Assembly (NCBI GenBank): GCA_021780755.1
Contig: JAJXYF010000019.1
Coordinates: 62,001 to 126,000, forward strand
DNA length: 64,000 nt
Direction: 5' to 3'
Origin: Deltaproteobacteria bacterium
GTDB taxonomy: Bacteria > Desulfobacterota > Binatia > Binatales > Binataceae
In this document: positions 1 through 8,726 of the stretch, one piece after another
Position numbering within the stretch: position 1 is the stretch's first letter
How the letters are laid out: every line of letters starts with the position of its first letter
Position numbers and translations under genes: made by a program
The notes under the pieces: model-generated
What the model was told of the DNA's origin: nothing
Seen by the model: only the letters and a program-made list of their open reading frames with translations
Databases searched by the model: none

Positions 1-1203
1 TGCGTGATGGCGCTTGAGATGGCGGTATTCGCCGTGAATCGGTACGAAATGCGCCGGCCGCACCAGCCTGATCAGCTCGATCAATTCGTCGAGGCTCGCA
101 TGTCCCGAGACGTGCACCGGCGCCACCGCGTCGTACAGCACCTCAGCGCCGCGCTTGAACAGATTGTTCACCAGCGTGTTGATGGTACGCTCATTGCCCG
201 GAATAAACCGCGACGACAGCACCACCACGTCGTTGCGCTCGACGTGGATCTGCGGATGGGTGTCCGCCGCCAGCTTCGCCAACGCCGAGAGCGGTTCGCC
301 CTGACTGCCGCTGGCGAGAAACACCAGCTTGCGCGCTTCGAGGAAGTCCGCCTCGGCACGCTCGATAAAGGTGCCGGGCGGAAGACTTAGCTGTCCGGTT
401 TCCATCCCCAGCCGCACGCTCTCCGCCATCCGCCGCCCCAGCGGCACCACGTAGCGGCCCGCTTCATGCGCGACCTCGGCCAGTTGGCGAATCCGATGGA
501 GATGTGACGAAAACGACGACAGGAAGAAGCGACCGCGCGTGCGCGCGATCAGCTCCTTCAGGACCGGCTTCATCGAGCTTTCCGACCCGCTCCGCCCCGA
601 CCGCTCCACGTTGGTCGAATCCGAAAGCAACAGCGCGACGCCTTCCTCGCCCAGTTGCGCAAACCGCTCGGTATCGAACTGTTGGCCGTCAACCGGCGCC
701 GGATCGATCTTGAAATCGCCCGAATGTACGATCATGCCCGCCGGCGTCCGAATCGCCAGCGCCACCGAATCCGGCGTCGAATGGGTCACACGTACCGGCT
801 CTACCCGAAACGGCCCGAATTCGATTTCTGCGCCCGGATGCAGCTCGCGCAGGTCGGCGCCCGCCAGACCGTCTTCGGCCAGGCCGCGCCGCGCAAATGC
901 AAGCGTTACTTTAGTTCCGTAAACCGGCGCCGGAAACCGCCGCAGCAGGTACGCCAGTGCGCCGATATGGTCCTCGTGCGCGTGCGTCAGGATGATCGCT
1001 TCAAGGTTAAGCCGGCTCTCCTCCAGGTAGGTCAGGTCGGGCAGCAGCAGACCGACGCCCAGCTCACGCTCCTCCGCGAACATCACGCCGGCGTCGATGA
1101 TGATCGCGCTTTGCGCGCACTCTACCACCATCAGGTTGAGCCCGATTTCACCGAGCCCGCCCAGCGCCACAACTCTGACTGGAGTGGATTTCGCAACTGC
1201 CAT
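1..1203 (-). CDS. rnj: Ribonuclease J, 3' end cut by window edge
   Basis: Metallo-beta-lactamase/beta-CASP ribonuclease that matures and degrades RNA, with 5'-exo and endo activity, in the cytoplasm. Translation from the ATG at 1203 begins MAVAKSTPVRVVALGGLGEI, the usual RNase J N-terminus, and carries the zinc motif THAHEDHIGA near residue 75. The last residues inside the window contain PIHGEYRHLKRH, the conserved RNase J motif in the beta-CASP region. About 401 of the roughly 550 residues expected are present. Family assignment is firm; the missing C-terminus lies to the left of the window. Confidence 0.93.
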   Translation of the reverse strand, partial: MAVAKSTPVRVVALGGLGEIGLNLMVVECAQSAIIIDAGVMFAEERELGVGLLLPDLTYLEESRLNLEAIILTHAHEDHIGALAYLLRRFPAPVYGTKVTLAFARRGLAEDGLAGADLRELHPGAEIEFGPFRVEPVRVTHSTPDSVALAIRTPAGMIVHSGDFKIDPAPVDGQQFDTERFAQLGEEGVALLLSDSTNVERSGRSGSESSMKPVLKELIARTRGRFFLSSFSSHLHRIRQLAEVAHEAGRYVVPLGRRMAESVRLGMETGQLSLPPGTFIERAEADFLEARKLVFLASGSQGEPLSALAKLAADTHPQIHVERNDVVVLSSRFIPGNERTINTLVNNLFKRGAEVLYDAVAPVHVSGHASLDELIELIRLVRPAHFVPIHGEYRHLKRHHA

Positions 1204-1397
1204 CGAACCCTCTCAACCTTCCCACCGCCGCGCGGCAAGCCTTGAAATTATATAAAGCCGCCCACTTATGCGAAAGCTCGCCCCCTAAATCGCCGGAGTT
1301 GTCCCCAGCCCGCCGCTTCGCGTGTGCAAAATGCGCGCATCGTGCACTTGCGTTGGCCCACCGCGGGGTTTAGCTTTTTCTCAAGAGGTGGCACACG

Positions 1398-1826
1398 ATG
1401 TCGGTGAACAAGGTGATTCTGGTCGGCAACCTCGGCCGCGATCCCGAGGTACGGTACCTCCCGTCGGGCCAGACGGTTGCCAAATTCACGCTCGCGACCA
1501 GCGATTCCTTCAACGATCGCGCCGGGGCGCGCCAGGAACGCACCGAATGGCACAACATCGTCGTTTGGGGCAAGCAGGCCGAACTCTGCGGCCAGTACCT
1601 CAAGAAGGGCCGGCAGGCCTATATCGAGGGCCGCATCTCCAACCAGCAGTACGAGGCCAAGGACGGTAGCGGCAAACGCTATCGCACTGAGATCATCGCC
1701 CAGCGCGTGCAGTTCCTCGGCGGTCGCGCGGGCGCCGGCGCCGGTGGCGGGATGGACGAACCGCTCGACGTCGGCCCGTCCGATCATGCCGCCGCCCCGA
1801 TGGACGACGAGGACATCCCCTTCTAA
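1398..1826 (+). CDS. ssb: Single-stranded DNA-binding protein
   Basis: Binds and protects single-stranded DNA in replication, recombination and repair. The 142-residue product has the OB-fold start MSVNKVILVGNLGRDPEVRY, a short Gly/Ala-rich linker, and the acidic tip DDEDIPF that recruits partner proteins. A purine-rich AAGAGGTGG stretch precedes the ATG. It is divergent from the ribonuclease J gene, and its downstream side holds a copy of the dispersed hairpin repeat. Confidence 0.97.
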   Translation: MSVNKVILVGNLGRDPEVRYLPSGQTVAKFTLATSDSFNDRAGARQERTEWHNIVVWGKQAELCGQYLKKGRQAYIEGRISNQQYEAKDGSGKRYRTEIIAQRVQFLGGRAGAGAGGGMDEPLDVGPSDHAAAPMDDEDIPF

Positions 1827-1863
1827 GCGCTACCTGTCAATCGGTGAAGGACGTCAGTCATGG

Positions 1864-1971
1864 CGAGGTCTTCACAGGGCGACAAGAAACCCGCAGCTTA
1901 CAAATGGGAAGACTGAAACCTGAATGAGGTTTCAGTCTCCTGAGAATCAAAGTTTTGCGTTCCTCAACGAC
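1864..1971 (+). repeat. Dispersed hairpin repeat A, copy 1
   Basis: Lies between two convergent genes. It holds the common order of the family: TTCACAGGGCGA, a CCCGCA.CTTA segment, GGGAAG, then the stem GACTGAAACCT / AGGTTTCAGTC with a five-base loop, then GCGTTCCTCAAC. The stem is perfect over 11 bp. Five more copies occur in the window. Confidence 0.85.
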
Positions 1972-1975
1972 TGGA

Positions 1976-2359
1976 TTACGCCCGGCGCCTGATCTTCGGT
2001 CGCGACGGTAGCCCGTGGCCCTCAACGATCTCGAGCGCGTGCGAAAAGAACTGCTCCAGCGCCTCGCGAAATTCTCCCAGCGCGATCCCGTGATGAACCG
2101 CCGGCAGCCCATCGAGCTTCGCGCACGCCTTGCGCCAGGTTGACGCGGCCCCGCGCCGATTACCCCGCTCGGCATGCAAAATCGCGACGGCCGCCTGGAT
2201 CAGCCCCTGGTAAAAATGCTTCTCCGCGCCGCTGCTGCGCCGCCACAGTTCTTCCCACACCTCATGGCACGCAAAGAAATCGCCGCGATTGAACAACGCC
2301 AGGCCGCGTCCAAACGCTTCGTCCATCTCGCCTATGTCCTTGTTCGCCGCCACGCGCAC
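1976..2359 (-). CDS. DUF309 domain protein
   Basis: Small helical protein of 127 residues, function unknown. It carries the DUF309 signature FNRGDFFACHEVWEELWRR followed by FYQGLIQAAVAILH. The reading frame opens with GTG at 2359; an internal ATG at 2326 (MDEAFGRG) is an alternative start. It converges on ssb with repeat A between them. Confidence 0.85.
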   Translation of the reverse strand: MRVAANKDIGEMDEAFGRGLALFNRGDFFACHEVWEELWRRSSGAEKHFYQGLIQAAVAILHAERGNRRGAASTWRKACAKLDGLPAVHHGIALGEFREALEQFFSHALEIVEGHGLPSRPKIRRRA

Positions 2360-2464
2360 TCATCGCCCACGATCATAGCGCCCCCGCCCTTGACGCCTGA
2401 AGCGCTGTCGATCGAGCGTTGCGTCAACATTTCCACTACCGCGTAAAGCACCGGGAGTGACCTC

Positions 2465-3243
2465 ATGGCCCACGCTACGGCGAAAAAACTTATCGCGCTC
2501 GAGGGCGCAACCTTCAGCATGAAAGAAAGACACCTCATGATGAGCGGCAGCGACGAGGTCATCGACATCCCCGTCCCGACCTTCCTCGTCGAGCACGCCA
2601 AGGGTCTCGTGCTCTTCGACACCGGATGAGCTCCCGAAATCGCGACCGACCCCGAGGGCTACTGGGGCCCGCCACCGAGTTCCTGCGCAACATCCGCTTC
2701 AGCCAAGACCAGGTCGTCGATCGGCAGGTGAAGCTGCACGGCTACCGGCCGAGCGACGTCAAATATTTGGTCGTCTCGCATCTCCATCTCGATCATTCCG
2801 GCGGAATGAAGCTTTTTCCCGACGCGCAGTTCCTCGTGATGAAGGGCGAATTGCCCTATGCCTATTGGCCCGATCGCAAGGCGCGCAACGGCTTCATCCT
2901 GAACGACTTGCTGCCCACCCGCAGCTTCAACTGGAAGGAACTCGCCGGCGACACCGACCTCTTCGACGACGGCAGCCTGATGATGCTCAAGACCGCCGGC
3001 CACACGCCGGGCGAATGCTCACTCCAGGTACGCCTCAAGGATTTCAGCATCGTGCTGACCGGCGACACCGTCCACATCCGGCCGCAACTCCGCACGCTCG
3101 CCGCCATGGACAGCGACTACGACCAAGCCGACGCCAGCGCGTCGATCAAACGCCTGCGCGACATCGAAACAAGCGGCGAGGCCAAGCTGTGGATCAGCCA
3201 CGCACCGGAGGACTGGGCCCACTACGCACACGTCATGGAATAG
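2465..3243 (+). pseudogene. Broken MBL-fold N-acyl homoserine lactonase-like gene
   Basis: The first part (ATG 2465) reads MAHATAKKLIALEGATFSMK through LVLFDTG and meets an in-frame TGA at 2627-2629. The same frame beyond the stop still gives homologous-looking APEIATDPEGYWGP, after which the coding frame shifts near 2665-2672 into the frame that encodes FLRNIRFSQDQVV and the metal motif HLHLDHSGG. AGHTPGECS, LTGDTVH and ISHAPEDW follow, all expected of quorum-quenching lactonases. Two separate lesions argue for a real pseudogene rather than one sequencing error. An ATG at 2626 could give a 205-residue fragment, but it would lack the N-terminal strands. Confidence 0.8.
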
Positions 3244-3283
3244 CCGGGCGCGGCATCGCCGCTCGCGGGGCAAGTGTGATGGT

Positions 3284-3307
3284 TACCCGAGCATCGCGAG
3301 CGTGACC
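3284..3307 (+). repeat. Short repeat B copy
   Basis: The segment ACCCGAGCATCGCGAGCGTG matches nearly identical segments at 11170 and 16606. Here it lies 22 bp before a partial copy of repeat A, in the gap between the lactonase pseudogene and lhr. Confidence 0.55.
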
Positions 3308-3328
3308 CACCGTCGGCATGGAGTGCCG

Positions 3329-3379
3329 TTAAACCTCGTGAGGCTTCAGAAAAACTATAAGTTCTGAGTTCTTCAACAA
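3329..3379 (+). repeat. Dispersed hairpin repeat A, partial copy 2
   Basis: Only the right half is present: AAACCTCGTGAGGCTTCAG, then ACTATAAGTTCTGAGTTC and TTCAACAAC. The left part with the GGGCGAAGCCC segment is missing. It ends at the stop codon of lhr, between convergent genes. Confidence 0.75.
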
Positions 3380-6300
3380 CTAATGATTGAGCGGCGCGCG
3401 GCGCGCCGCGCGGGCGGGCGCCGGGCCGGGCAAGCCGTCAAAGACCAAAGCGCGGCCGTCGGAATGGAAACGCATCGCCGCCATCACCGGCACGCGATCC
3501 GAATCGAGCGCGGGAACTCCGTCGATTGAATCGATCGTCAGCTTGGGTCGCAGCGCCATCAGCGCGACAAGCGCGGCGGCGAAGGAATCGTCATCCAAAG
3601 CGGCGCCGCCGATCAGCGCACGCGCGGTGAGTCCAAGAACGAGGCGGCCACCGCGCATCACGATCAGGTTTGCCGCATCCCGCGGCACCCCGCATCCGGG
3701 CAGCAGCACGCCATAGGGATTCGCCGGGTCACCGGCGCTGATTGCGACCGGCGCCTCATTCGCCACGTTGACCGTGCGCGCGGCGCGCAACATCTCAAGT
3801 GCCTCGGGCAGCGCGTATTGCTCGCCTGACAGCGCGCGCACGAAGTAGCCGCGGCGAATCGCGCCCGCGTATTCCATCCGGCGAAGCGCGAACGAAAGCG
3901 TCTGCCAGGTTACCGGCAGCGACTCCAGCGTCAGCATCTCGCGCGTCAGGATACCGTTGCGGGCAAGCAGCACCATCGCGACTTCACGGACTTCGTCGAA
4001 AGCCGCCGCGTCGCCGGCGGCGCTCGCACTGGCACCGGCGCCGGGGTCGTCTGCCAGTGATGTCTCAATCGTGCTCCAACGACCGCTCAGGCTCGACTTC
4101 AATCGCGCGCGCAGCGCGGCGTCGTGCTTGAACGATGATCCGACCGGGCGGTTGGCACCGCGCTGCGCATCAGTAATTGCCCGCCCCGCATCGCGGTCCG
4201 ACGATAGCAGCCGCAGCGGCGCGAAACTGTCGTTCGAGGCGAGACCAGCCGCCGCCAACCGCCAGAGCGCGGCCAGCGTATCGCGTTCCGACAGCCCGGC
4301 GCGGTCGGCAACCTGGTCGAGGTACTGGGCGCCGTGCGCTAGCAGACATCGATGAACCGCCGCCGAACGCTCGTCGCCGGGTGCGGTCGCGGCCCTGGCC
4401 TGAAATCTCCGGCGGCGCGGCATAAACGCAACATCGCTCGGGAAATCGGATGTTGCACTTTCACCGCTTGTGGGGTCCTCCCTTTGCGACGTTGCAATCC
4501 AGCGCAGATCGCCGCTCAGACAGAGCAAATCGAGATGCTCCGAACGGTAACCTTGAATGCGCGCCGGCAGAATCGCGTGCTCCCAGAAGCCCGGGCCGAA
4601 GGCCATGCCCGAAAGTTGCTCGAGCACCGCCCCAACCGCCGCCGCGGTCGGCGGAAGGCCGCTCCCGACCTGCATCCATCGCAGCCTGAACGCGGCAAAT
4701 TCGTGATCGGCGCAGGCCTCGACTTCGGCCCGCAGGCGGCTGAGCGTTTGCCGATGAATCCGCTCGAGAACGTAGCGATCGCACCACTGCTCGCTGGCTT
4801 CTGGAGTGGCGAGCGAATCTGCTCCGCCGCTCCGCGGGGCGAGAGCTTCGCGATGCGTATCCGCCATCCCGATCGGACGCGCCGTCGTGAAATAGCCCCG
4901 AAAGACCACGCCCCCAGCCTCCAGCGTTGCGAGAATGCGCTCGACTTCAGCCGGGGCAAGGGCCAAGCGGGCGGCAAGGTCGAATGCCGTCGTCGGAATC
5001 GTCGTGGCTACCGCACGCCGGACCAGTTCAATCCGCGCGTCGTCCCGGGTCACGTGCACCGCATCGGGCCGTGCTTCGTCGGCAGGCGAGGACGCCTCCA
5101 TCTGAGCAGTGACAGACGGCTCGAATGTCGCATCGGGATAGGCGGCCGCAAACAGCGGCTCGTCCTCAGCGGTGATCAAGGCCTCGGGTGACGAGTTAGC
5201 GACCCGTATCCGGATGAGGCGCCCCGCCCGCTCCAGCGCGATCGCCAGTGCCAGCGCCTCACCACCGATCTGCCGTTCGAGCGCCACCACCCGGATAGAA
5301 CCGTGACCCCGGACGAGTTCGTAAAGCTCGTCCCCGTCGCGGGGACGAGAACCCTGCCCATAGCCGCCGATTTCGGCGGCGACACGTTCCACCGCGCCGG
5401 CGGAAATCATCGCCGACAGGTCTTCCTCGCGAAAGACATCTTCGGCCATCGCACGATTCATCGTGACCGTGCGGCTGCGGCGGTTGGCGCGTTCGCCGTC
5501 GTCGAGGAAGGAGTAATCCCACGCGAGCAGGATGCGATGGGCGAAGACCGACGGCGCCACGCTATCGACGAAGCGCGCGGCGATCGCGCCCTCCTCCAGG
5601 CCGCGCAGCACGGCGTCCATGCGGTCGGCATCGGCCGATTCTTCGAGGCATTCGCGGACCGTTTCACCGACGATGTAATGGTCGGGGATTTCGATCGCGG
5701 GCGGACGATTCTCAAAACATGCGTTGCGGCGCGGGAACAGTGCGGTGATCAATTCCTGCGTGCGCAACCGCTGAATCCACGCGGGAACCCTGCGTCCGCG
5801 CATCGAGCGCATTACGGCCAGCGCGCGCGTTGCGACATGGCGAAAGCGCACCTCGAACATCGGCGCGTCGAGCATCGCTTGCACCAGAGTGGGGCGCGCG
5901 GTTCGCGAGCTGACCGTCGTCAGAATCTCCTCGAGCGGGAAGCTGTGGCGTGAGTTGAGCGCGAGCAGCACCGCGTCGTCGATCGCGGAGGCCTGTATCT
6001 CGAAATCGAAGGACTGGCACAGGCGTTTGCGGATGGCGAGGCCGAGCCCGCGATTGAAGCGGATGCCGAACGGTGCATGGATAACGATCTGGGTGCCACC
6101 GAGGCCGTCGAAGAAACGCTCGACAACGATGTGCTTTTCATCGGGTACGACGCCGAGCGCCGCGACCCCGCGGCGCACCCACGCGACCGCCTGCGTTGCC
6201 GCGGCTTCGTCGAGAGCGCATTCCGCGACGAGCCAACGCGCGGCCGCCGGTTCGCGCTCATCGTCGGTTTTCACGGTGGCGCCGGCCGCAAAAAACGCGG

Positions 6301-8152
6301 CGAGATCGCGGCGCAGTGTCGAGACCTCGGCCGACATCGCGGGTGAGCGGCCGGCTGCTTCCGTTTGCCAAAACGGCAGCGACGGCGCCATGCCGGGGGC
6401 CGGCTCGACCAGCAGGCGGTTTTTCGAGATGCCAAGGATTTTCCACGGCATCGAGCCGAGCGAAAAGATGTCGCCGCGCGCCGACTCCTGCGCGAAATCC
6501 TCCTCGACGTCGCCAATCCTGCGACCTTCCGACGCGATCACGACGTCGTAATTGCCGGCCTCCGGGATAGTGCCGCCCGAGGTGATCGCGGAAAGCCGCG
6601 CGCCGCGGCGCGGACGGACGCGGTGGCCGATCCGGTCATAGAAGATCTTCGGCGCGGCGCCCTGGATGCGATCGGGCAACTGCGCCGCCATCTCTTCGAT
6701 CAGCCGGCGCATCGTCGCCGCGTCGAGCGTGCCGAAGCTGTGCGAGCATCGCAGCAGGCGCAGCAGTTCGTCCTCCGCGATGTCCTCCTCGTCGGTCGCA
6801 ATCGCGACGATTTGTTGCGCCGCTACGTCGAGCGCGTTGAGCGGGACCTCAACCTCGTCCAGGTGCCCCGCGCGGATGGCGCGGACCGCCGCCGCACATT
6901 CGATCAGGTCGTCAATTGTCAGCGCGAAGAAGCGGCCCTTGGGCGTCGCCCCGAGGCGGTGGCCCGAGCGGCCAACGCGCTGGATCGCGGCCGAAATCGA
7001 TTTGGGCGAATCGATCTGGCAAACCAGATCGACCGCGCCGACATCGATCCCGAGTTCGAGCGAAGCGGTGGCCACGATCGCCTTGAGTTCGCCGCGCTTG
7101 AGCCGCTGCTCCGCCGCCAGGCGCTCGGCCCGCGCAAGGCTCCCGTGATGGGCCATCACGGCGTCGGTGCCGACGCGTTTCTGCAGCGCGAGCGCGATCC
7201 GCTCGGCCCATCGGCGCGAAAGCGTAAACACCAACGTCGTGCGATGTTCGCCGATCAGCCTCGCGACCGTGTCGTACATCGCCTCCCAATGCTGATGGGT
7301 GGCAAGCGCGCCGAGTTCGGGGCCGGGCGCGATGACCGCGAGGTCAAGTTCGCGGGGCGTATCGTCGGCGCGGACGATCTGAGTCGGCCGCGGCGTGCGT
7401 GCGCCATCGGACGTAACCTCGGCGCCGGCCAGAAAGGCCGCCAGCGTTTCGATCGGATTGAGCGTCGCCGACAGCCCGATGCGTACTGGCCGCGGCGCCC
7501 CGCTCGCCCGCACCATTCGCTCCAGGCGCTCGAGCGTGAGGCTAAGATGGGCGCCGCGCTTGTCACCGGCGACGGCGTGGAGTTCGTCAACGATGATATA
7601 GCGGACCGCGCCGAGCTTTTCGCGAAAGCGCGCCGAGGTCATCAGGATGAAGAGCGACTCGGGCGTGGTGACCAGGATTTGCGGTGGACGCCGGAGCATC
7701 GCGGTGCGCTCGTTGGCCGGAGTGTCCCCGGTGCGCAATCCCGCGCGCACCGGGGCGAGCGTCAGGCCCATTTCCGTCGCGACTTCACGCACGCCGCTCA
7801 ACGGTTCCTCCAGGTTGAGGCGGATGTCGTTGGCAAGCGCCTTCAGCGGCGACACATACAGCACCGCCACCTCGTCGCGCAGCTCGCCCGCCGCGGCCTC
7901 GACGATCAGTCGATTGATCGCCCACATGAAGGCGGCCAGCGTTTTGCCGCTACCCGTGGGGGCACAGACCAGGACATCGTGGCCGGGCGCACGAGCCGCG
8001 CCCGCGATCACCGGCCAGCCCAGCAGTTGGGCGCGCGAGGGGACGTCGAAGCGGCGCCGGAACCATTCGCGCACCGCCGGATGAAACAGCGTCAGCGCGG
8101 CGTCGGACCGCCCGGTTTCTTTATCAATGCCGCGCTCACCCCGTTCGATCAT
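3380..8152 (-). CDS. lhr: Lhr-family ATP-dependent DNA helicase
   Basis: Very large superfamily 2 helicase of 1,590 residues; E. coli Lhr is a little over 1,500. Visible motifs are Walker A APTGSGKT (64-71), the DEVH-like VDELHAV near residue 184, SATLNP (motif III) and QRVGRSGHR (motif VI), followed by the Lhr winged-helix/beta-barrel core and a long C-terminal region. Lhr proteins unwind with 3'-5' polarity and are linked to DNA repair. It converges on the lactonase pseudogene; its start is about 170 bp from the next gene upstream. The exact start codon is uncertain because several residues before FHPAVREW are not conserved in the family. Confidence 0.93.
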   Translation of the reverse strand: MIERGERGIDKETGRSDAALTLFHPAVREWFRRRFDVPSRAQLLGWPVIAGAARAPGHDVLVCAPTGSGKTLAAFMWAINRLIVEAAAGELRDEVAVLYVSPLKALANDIRLNLEEPLSGVREVATEMGLTLAPVRAGLRTGDTPANERTAMLRRPPQILVTTPESLFILMTSARFREKLGAVRYIIVDELHAVAGDKRGAHLSLTLERLERMVRASGAPRPVRIGLSATLNPIETLAAFLAGAEVTSDGARTPRPTQIVRADDTPRELDLAVIAPGPELGALATHQHWEAMYDTVARLIGEHRTTLVFTLSRRWAERIALALQKRVGTDAVMAHHGSLARAERLAAEQRLKRGELKAIVATASLELGIDVGAVDLVCQIDSPKSISAAIQRVGRSGHRLGATPKGRFFALTIDDLIECAAAVRAIRAGHLDEVEVPLNALDVAAQQIVAIATDEEDIAEDELLRLLRCSHSFGTLDAATMRRLIEEMAAQLPDRIQGAAPKIFYDRIGHRVRPRRGARLSAITSGGTIPEAGNYDVVIASEGRRIGDVEEDFAQESARGDIFSLGSMPWKILGISKNRLLVEPAPGMAPSLPFWQTEAAGRSPAMSAEVSTLRRDLAAFFAAGATVKTDDEREPAAARWLVAECALDEAAATQAVAWVRRGVAALGVVPDEKHIVVERFFDGLGGTQIVIHAPFGIRFNRGLGLAIRKRLCQSFDFEIQASAIDDAVLLALNSRHSFPLEEILTTVSSRTARPTLVQAMLDAPMFEVRFRHVATRALAVMRSMRGRRVPAWIQRLRTQELITALFPRRNACFENRPPAIEIPDHYIVGETVRECLEESADADRMDAVLRGLEEGAIAARFVDSVAPSVFAHRILLAWDYSFLDDGERANRRSRTVTMNRAMAEDVFREEDLSAMISAGAVERVAAEIGGYGQGSRPRDGDELYELVRGHGSIRVVALERQIGGEALALAIALERAGRLIRIRVANSSPEALITAEDEPLFAAAYPDATFEPSVTAQMEASSPADEARPDAVHVTRDDARIELVRRAVATTIPTTAFDLAARLALAPAEVERILATLEAGGVVFRGYFTTARPIGMADTHREALAPRSGGADSLATPEASEQWCDRYVLERIHRQTLSRLRAEVEACADHEFAAFRLRWMQVGSGLPPTAAAVGAVLEQLSGMAFGPGFWEHAILPARIQGYRSEHLDLLCLSGDLRWIATSQREDPTSGESATSDFPSDVAFMPRRRRFQARAATAPGDERSAAVHRCLLAHGAQYLDQVADRAGLSERDTLAALWRLAAAGLASNDSFAPLRLLSSDRDAGRAITDAQRGANRPVGSSFKHDAALRARLKSSLSGRWSTIETSLADDPGAGASASAAGDAAAFDEVREVAMVLLARNGILTREMLTLESLPVTWQTLSFALRRMEYAGAIRRGYFVRALSGEQYALPEALEMLRAARTVNVANEAPVAISAGDPANPYGVLLPGCGVPRDAANLIVMRGGRLVLGLTARALIGGAALDDDSFAAALVALMALRPKLTIDSIDGVPALDSDRVPVMAAMRFHSDGRALVFDGLPGPAPARAARRAPLNH

Positions 8153-8184
8153 TTCAAATGTCCTGCGCGCTGATTAGATGCGAG

Positions 8185-8556
8185 TCACGACTTAATCAAT
8201 GCCGACAGTTGGGCGGTGAATTCGCTGCGCGAGAGCGTGAGGTCGAAGCCCGCCGCGCGCGCTGATGCGAGCGACTTCAAATCGACGTGCGACGCGAAGC
8301 CGACCAGGCGCGCATGCGGGGCGGCCTCGCGCAGGGCCTGCGCGGTCGCGTCGGCGGGAAAATTCGCGTCGGAGAGATCGGCAAAAACAATCGCGGGCGC
8401 AAGCTCGATCGCGCGTGTGCGTGCGAGATCGAGGGTCGAAGCGGGCGTCACCTCGGCGCCGAGCGTGGCCGCCACCGCCTCGATCCGTGAGCGCAGCAGC
8501 AGGTCACGGACGAGCGCGAGAATTTTCGTGGTCGGCATGGGCGATTGCTCGTTCAT
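8185..8556 (-). CDS. Receiver-like (pseudo-receiver) protein
   Basis: A 123-residue stand-alone protein with the alternating strand/helix pattern of a response-regulator receiver domain: KILALVRDLLLRSRI, AIVFADLSD, ARLVGFASHVD and GFDLTLSRSEF. The acidic pair normally found after the first strand is absent, and the usual lysine near the end reads as Ser-Arg. Only a candidate phospho-Asp (in FADLSD) remains, so phosphorylation is doubtful. It lies directly upstream of lhr on the same strand. A second ATG at 8538 could be the start. Function is not known. Confidence 0.6.
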   Translation of the reverse strand: MNEQSPMPTTKILALVRDLLLRSRIEAVAATLGAEVTPASTLDLARTRAIELAPAIVFADLSDANFPADATAQALREAAPHARLVGFASHVDLKSLASARAAGFDLTLSRSEFTAQLSALIKS

Positions 8557-8578
8557 CGATCGATTAGAGGAACTATAT

Positions 8579-8670
8579 CTTCACAGGGCGAAGCCCGCAT
8601 CTTACTAAAAGGGAAGCCTGAAACCTTGTGAGGTTTCAGAAAGCTATAAGTTCCGCGTTCCGCAACAACT
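8579..8670 (+). repeat. Dispersed hairpin repeat A, copy 3
   Basis: Near-complete copy: TTCACAGGGCGAAGCCCGCA, CTTACTAAAAGGGAAG, stem CTGAAACCT/AGGTTTCAG with TGTG loop, then AGCTATAAGTTCCGCGTTCC and CAACAAC. It sits between the pseudo-receiver gene and thiO, which run in the same direction. Confidence 0.87.
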
Positions 8671-8699
8671 CTCCCCTTCTTAGCGCGCGAGGACCGCGC

Positions 8700-8726
8700 G
8701 AGGTCCCTCACTTCTTTCAGGATGAC
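8700..8726 (-). repeat. TCATCCTGA-type intergenic motif
   Basis: Read on the minus strand this is GTCATCCTGAAAGAAGTGAG followed by GGACCTC. A related segment occurs at 31840-31867 (TCATCCTGAGCG...GAAGGATCTC) and a looser one near 52610. The motif overlaps the end of thiO. Confidence 0.4.

Noticed and set aside
655-1245. Plus-strand frames across the ribonuclease J gene
   Set aside because: They are antisense shadows of a well-supported gene.
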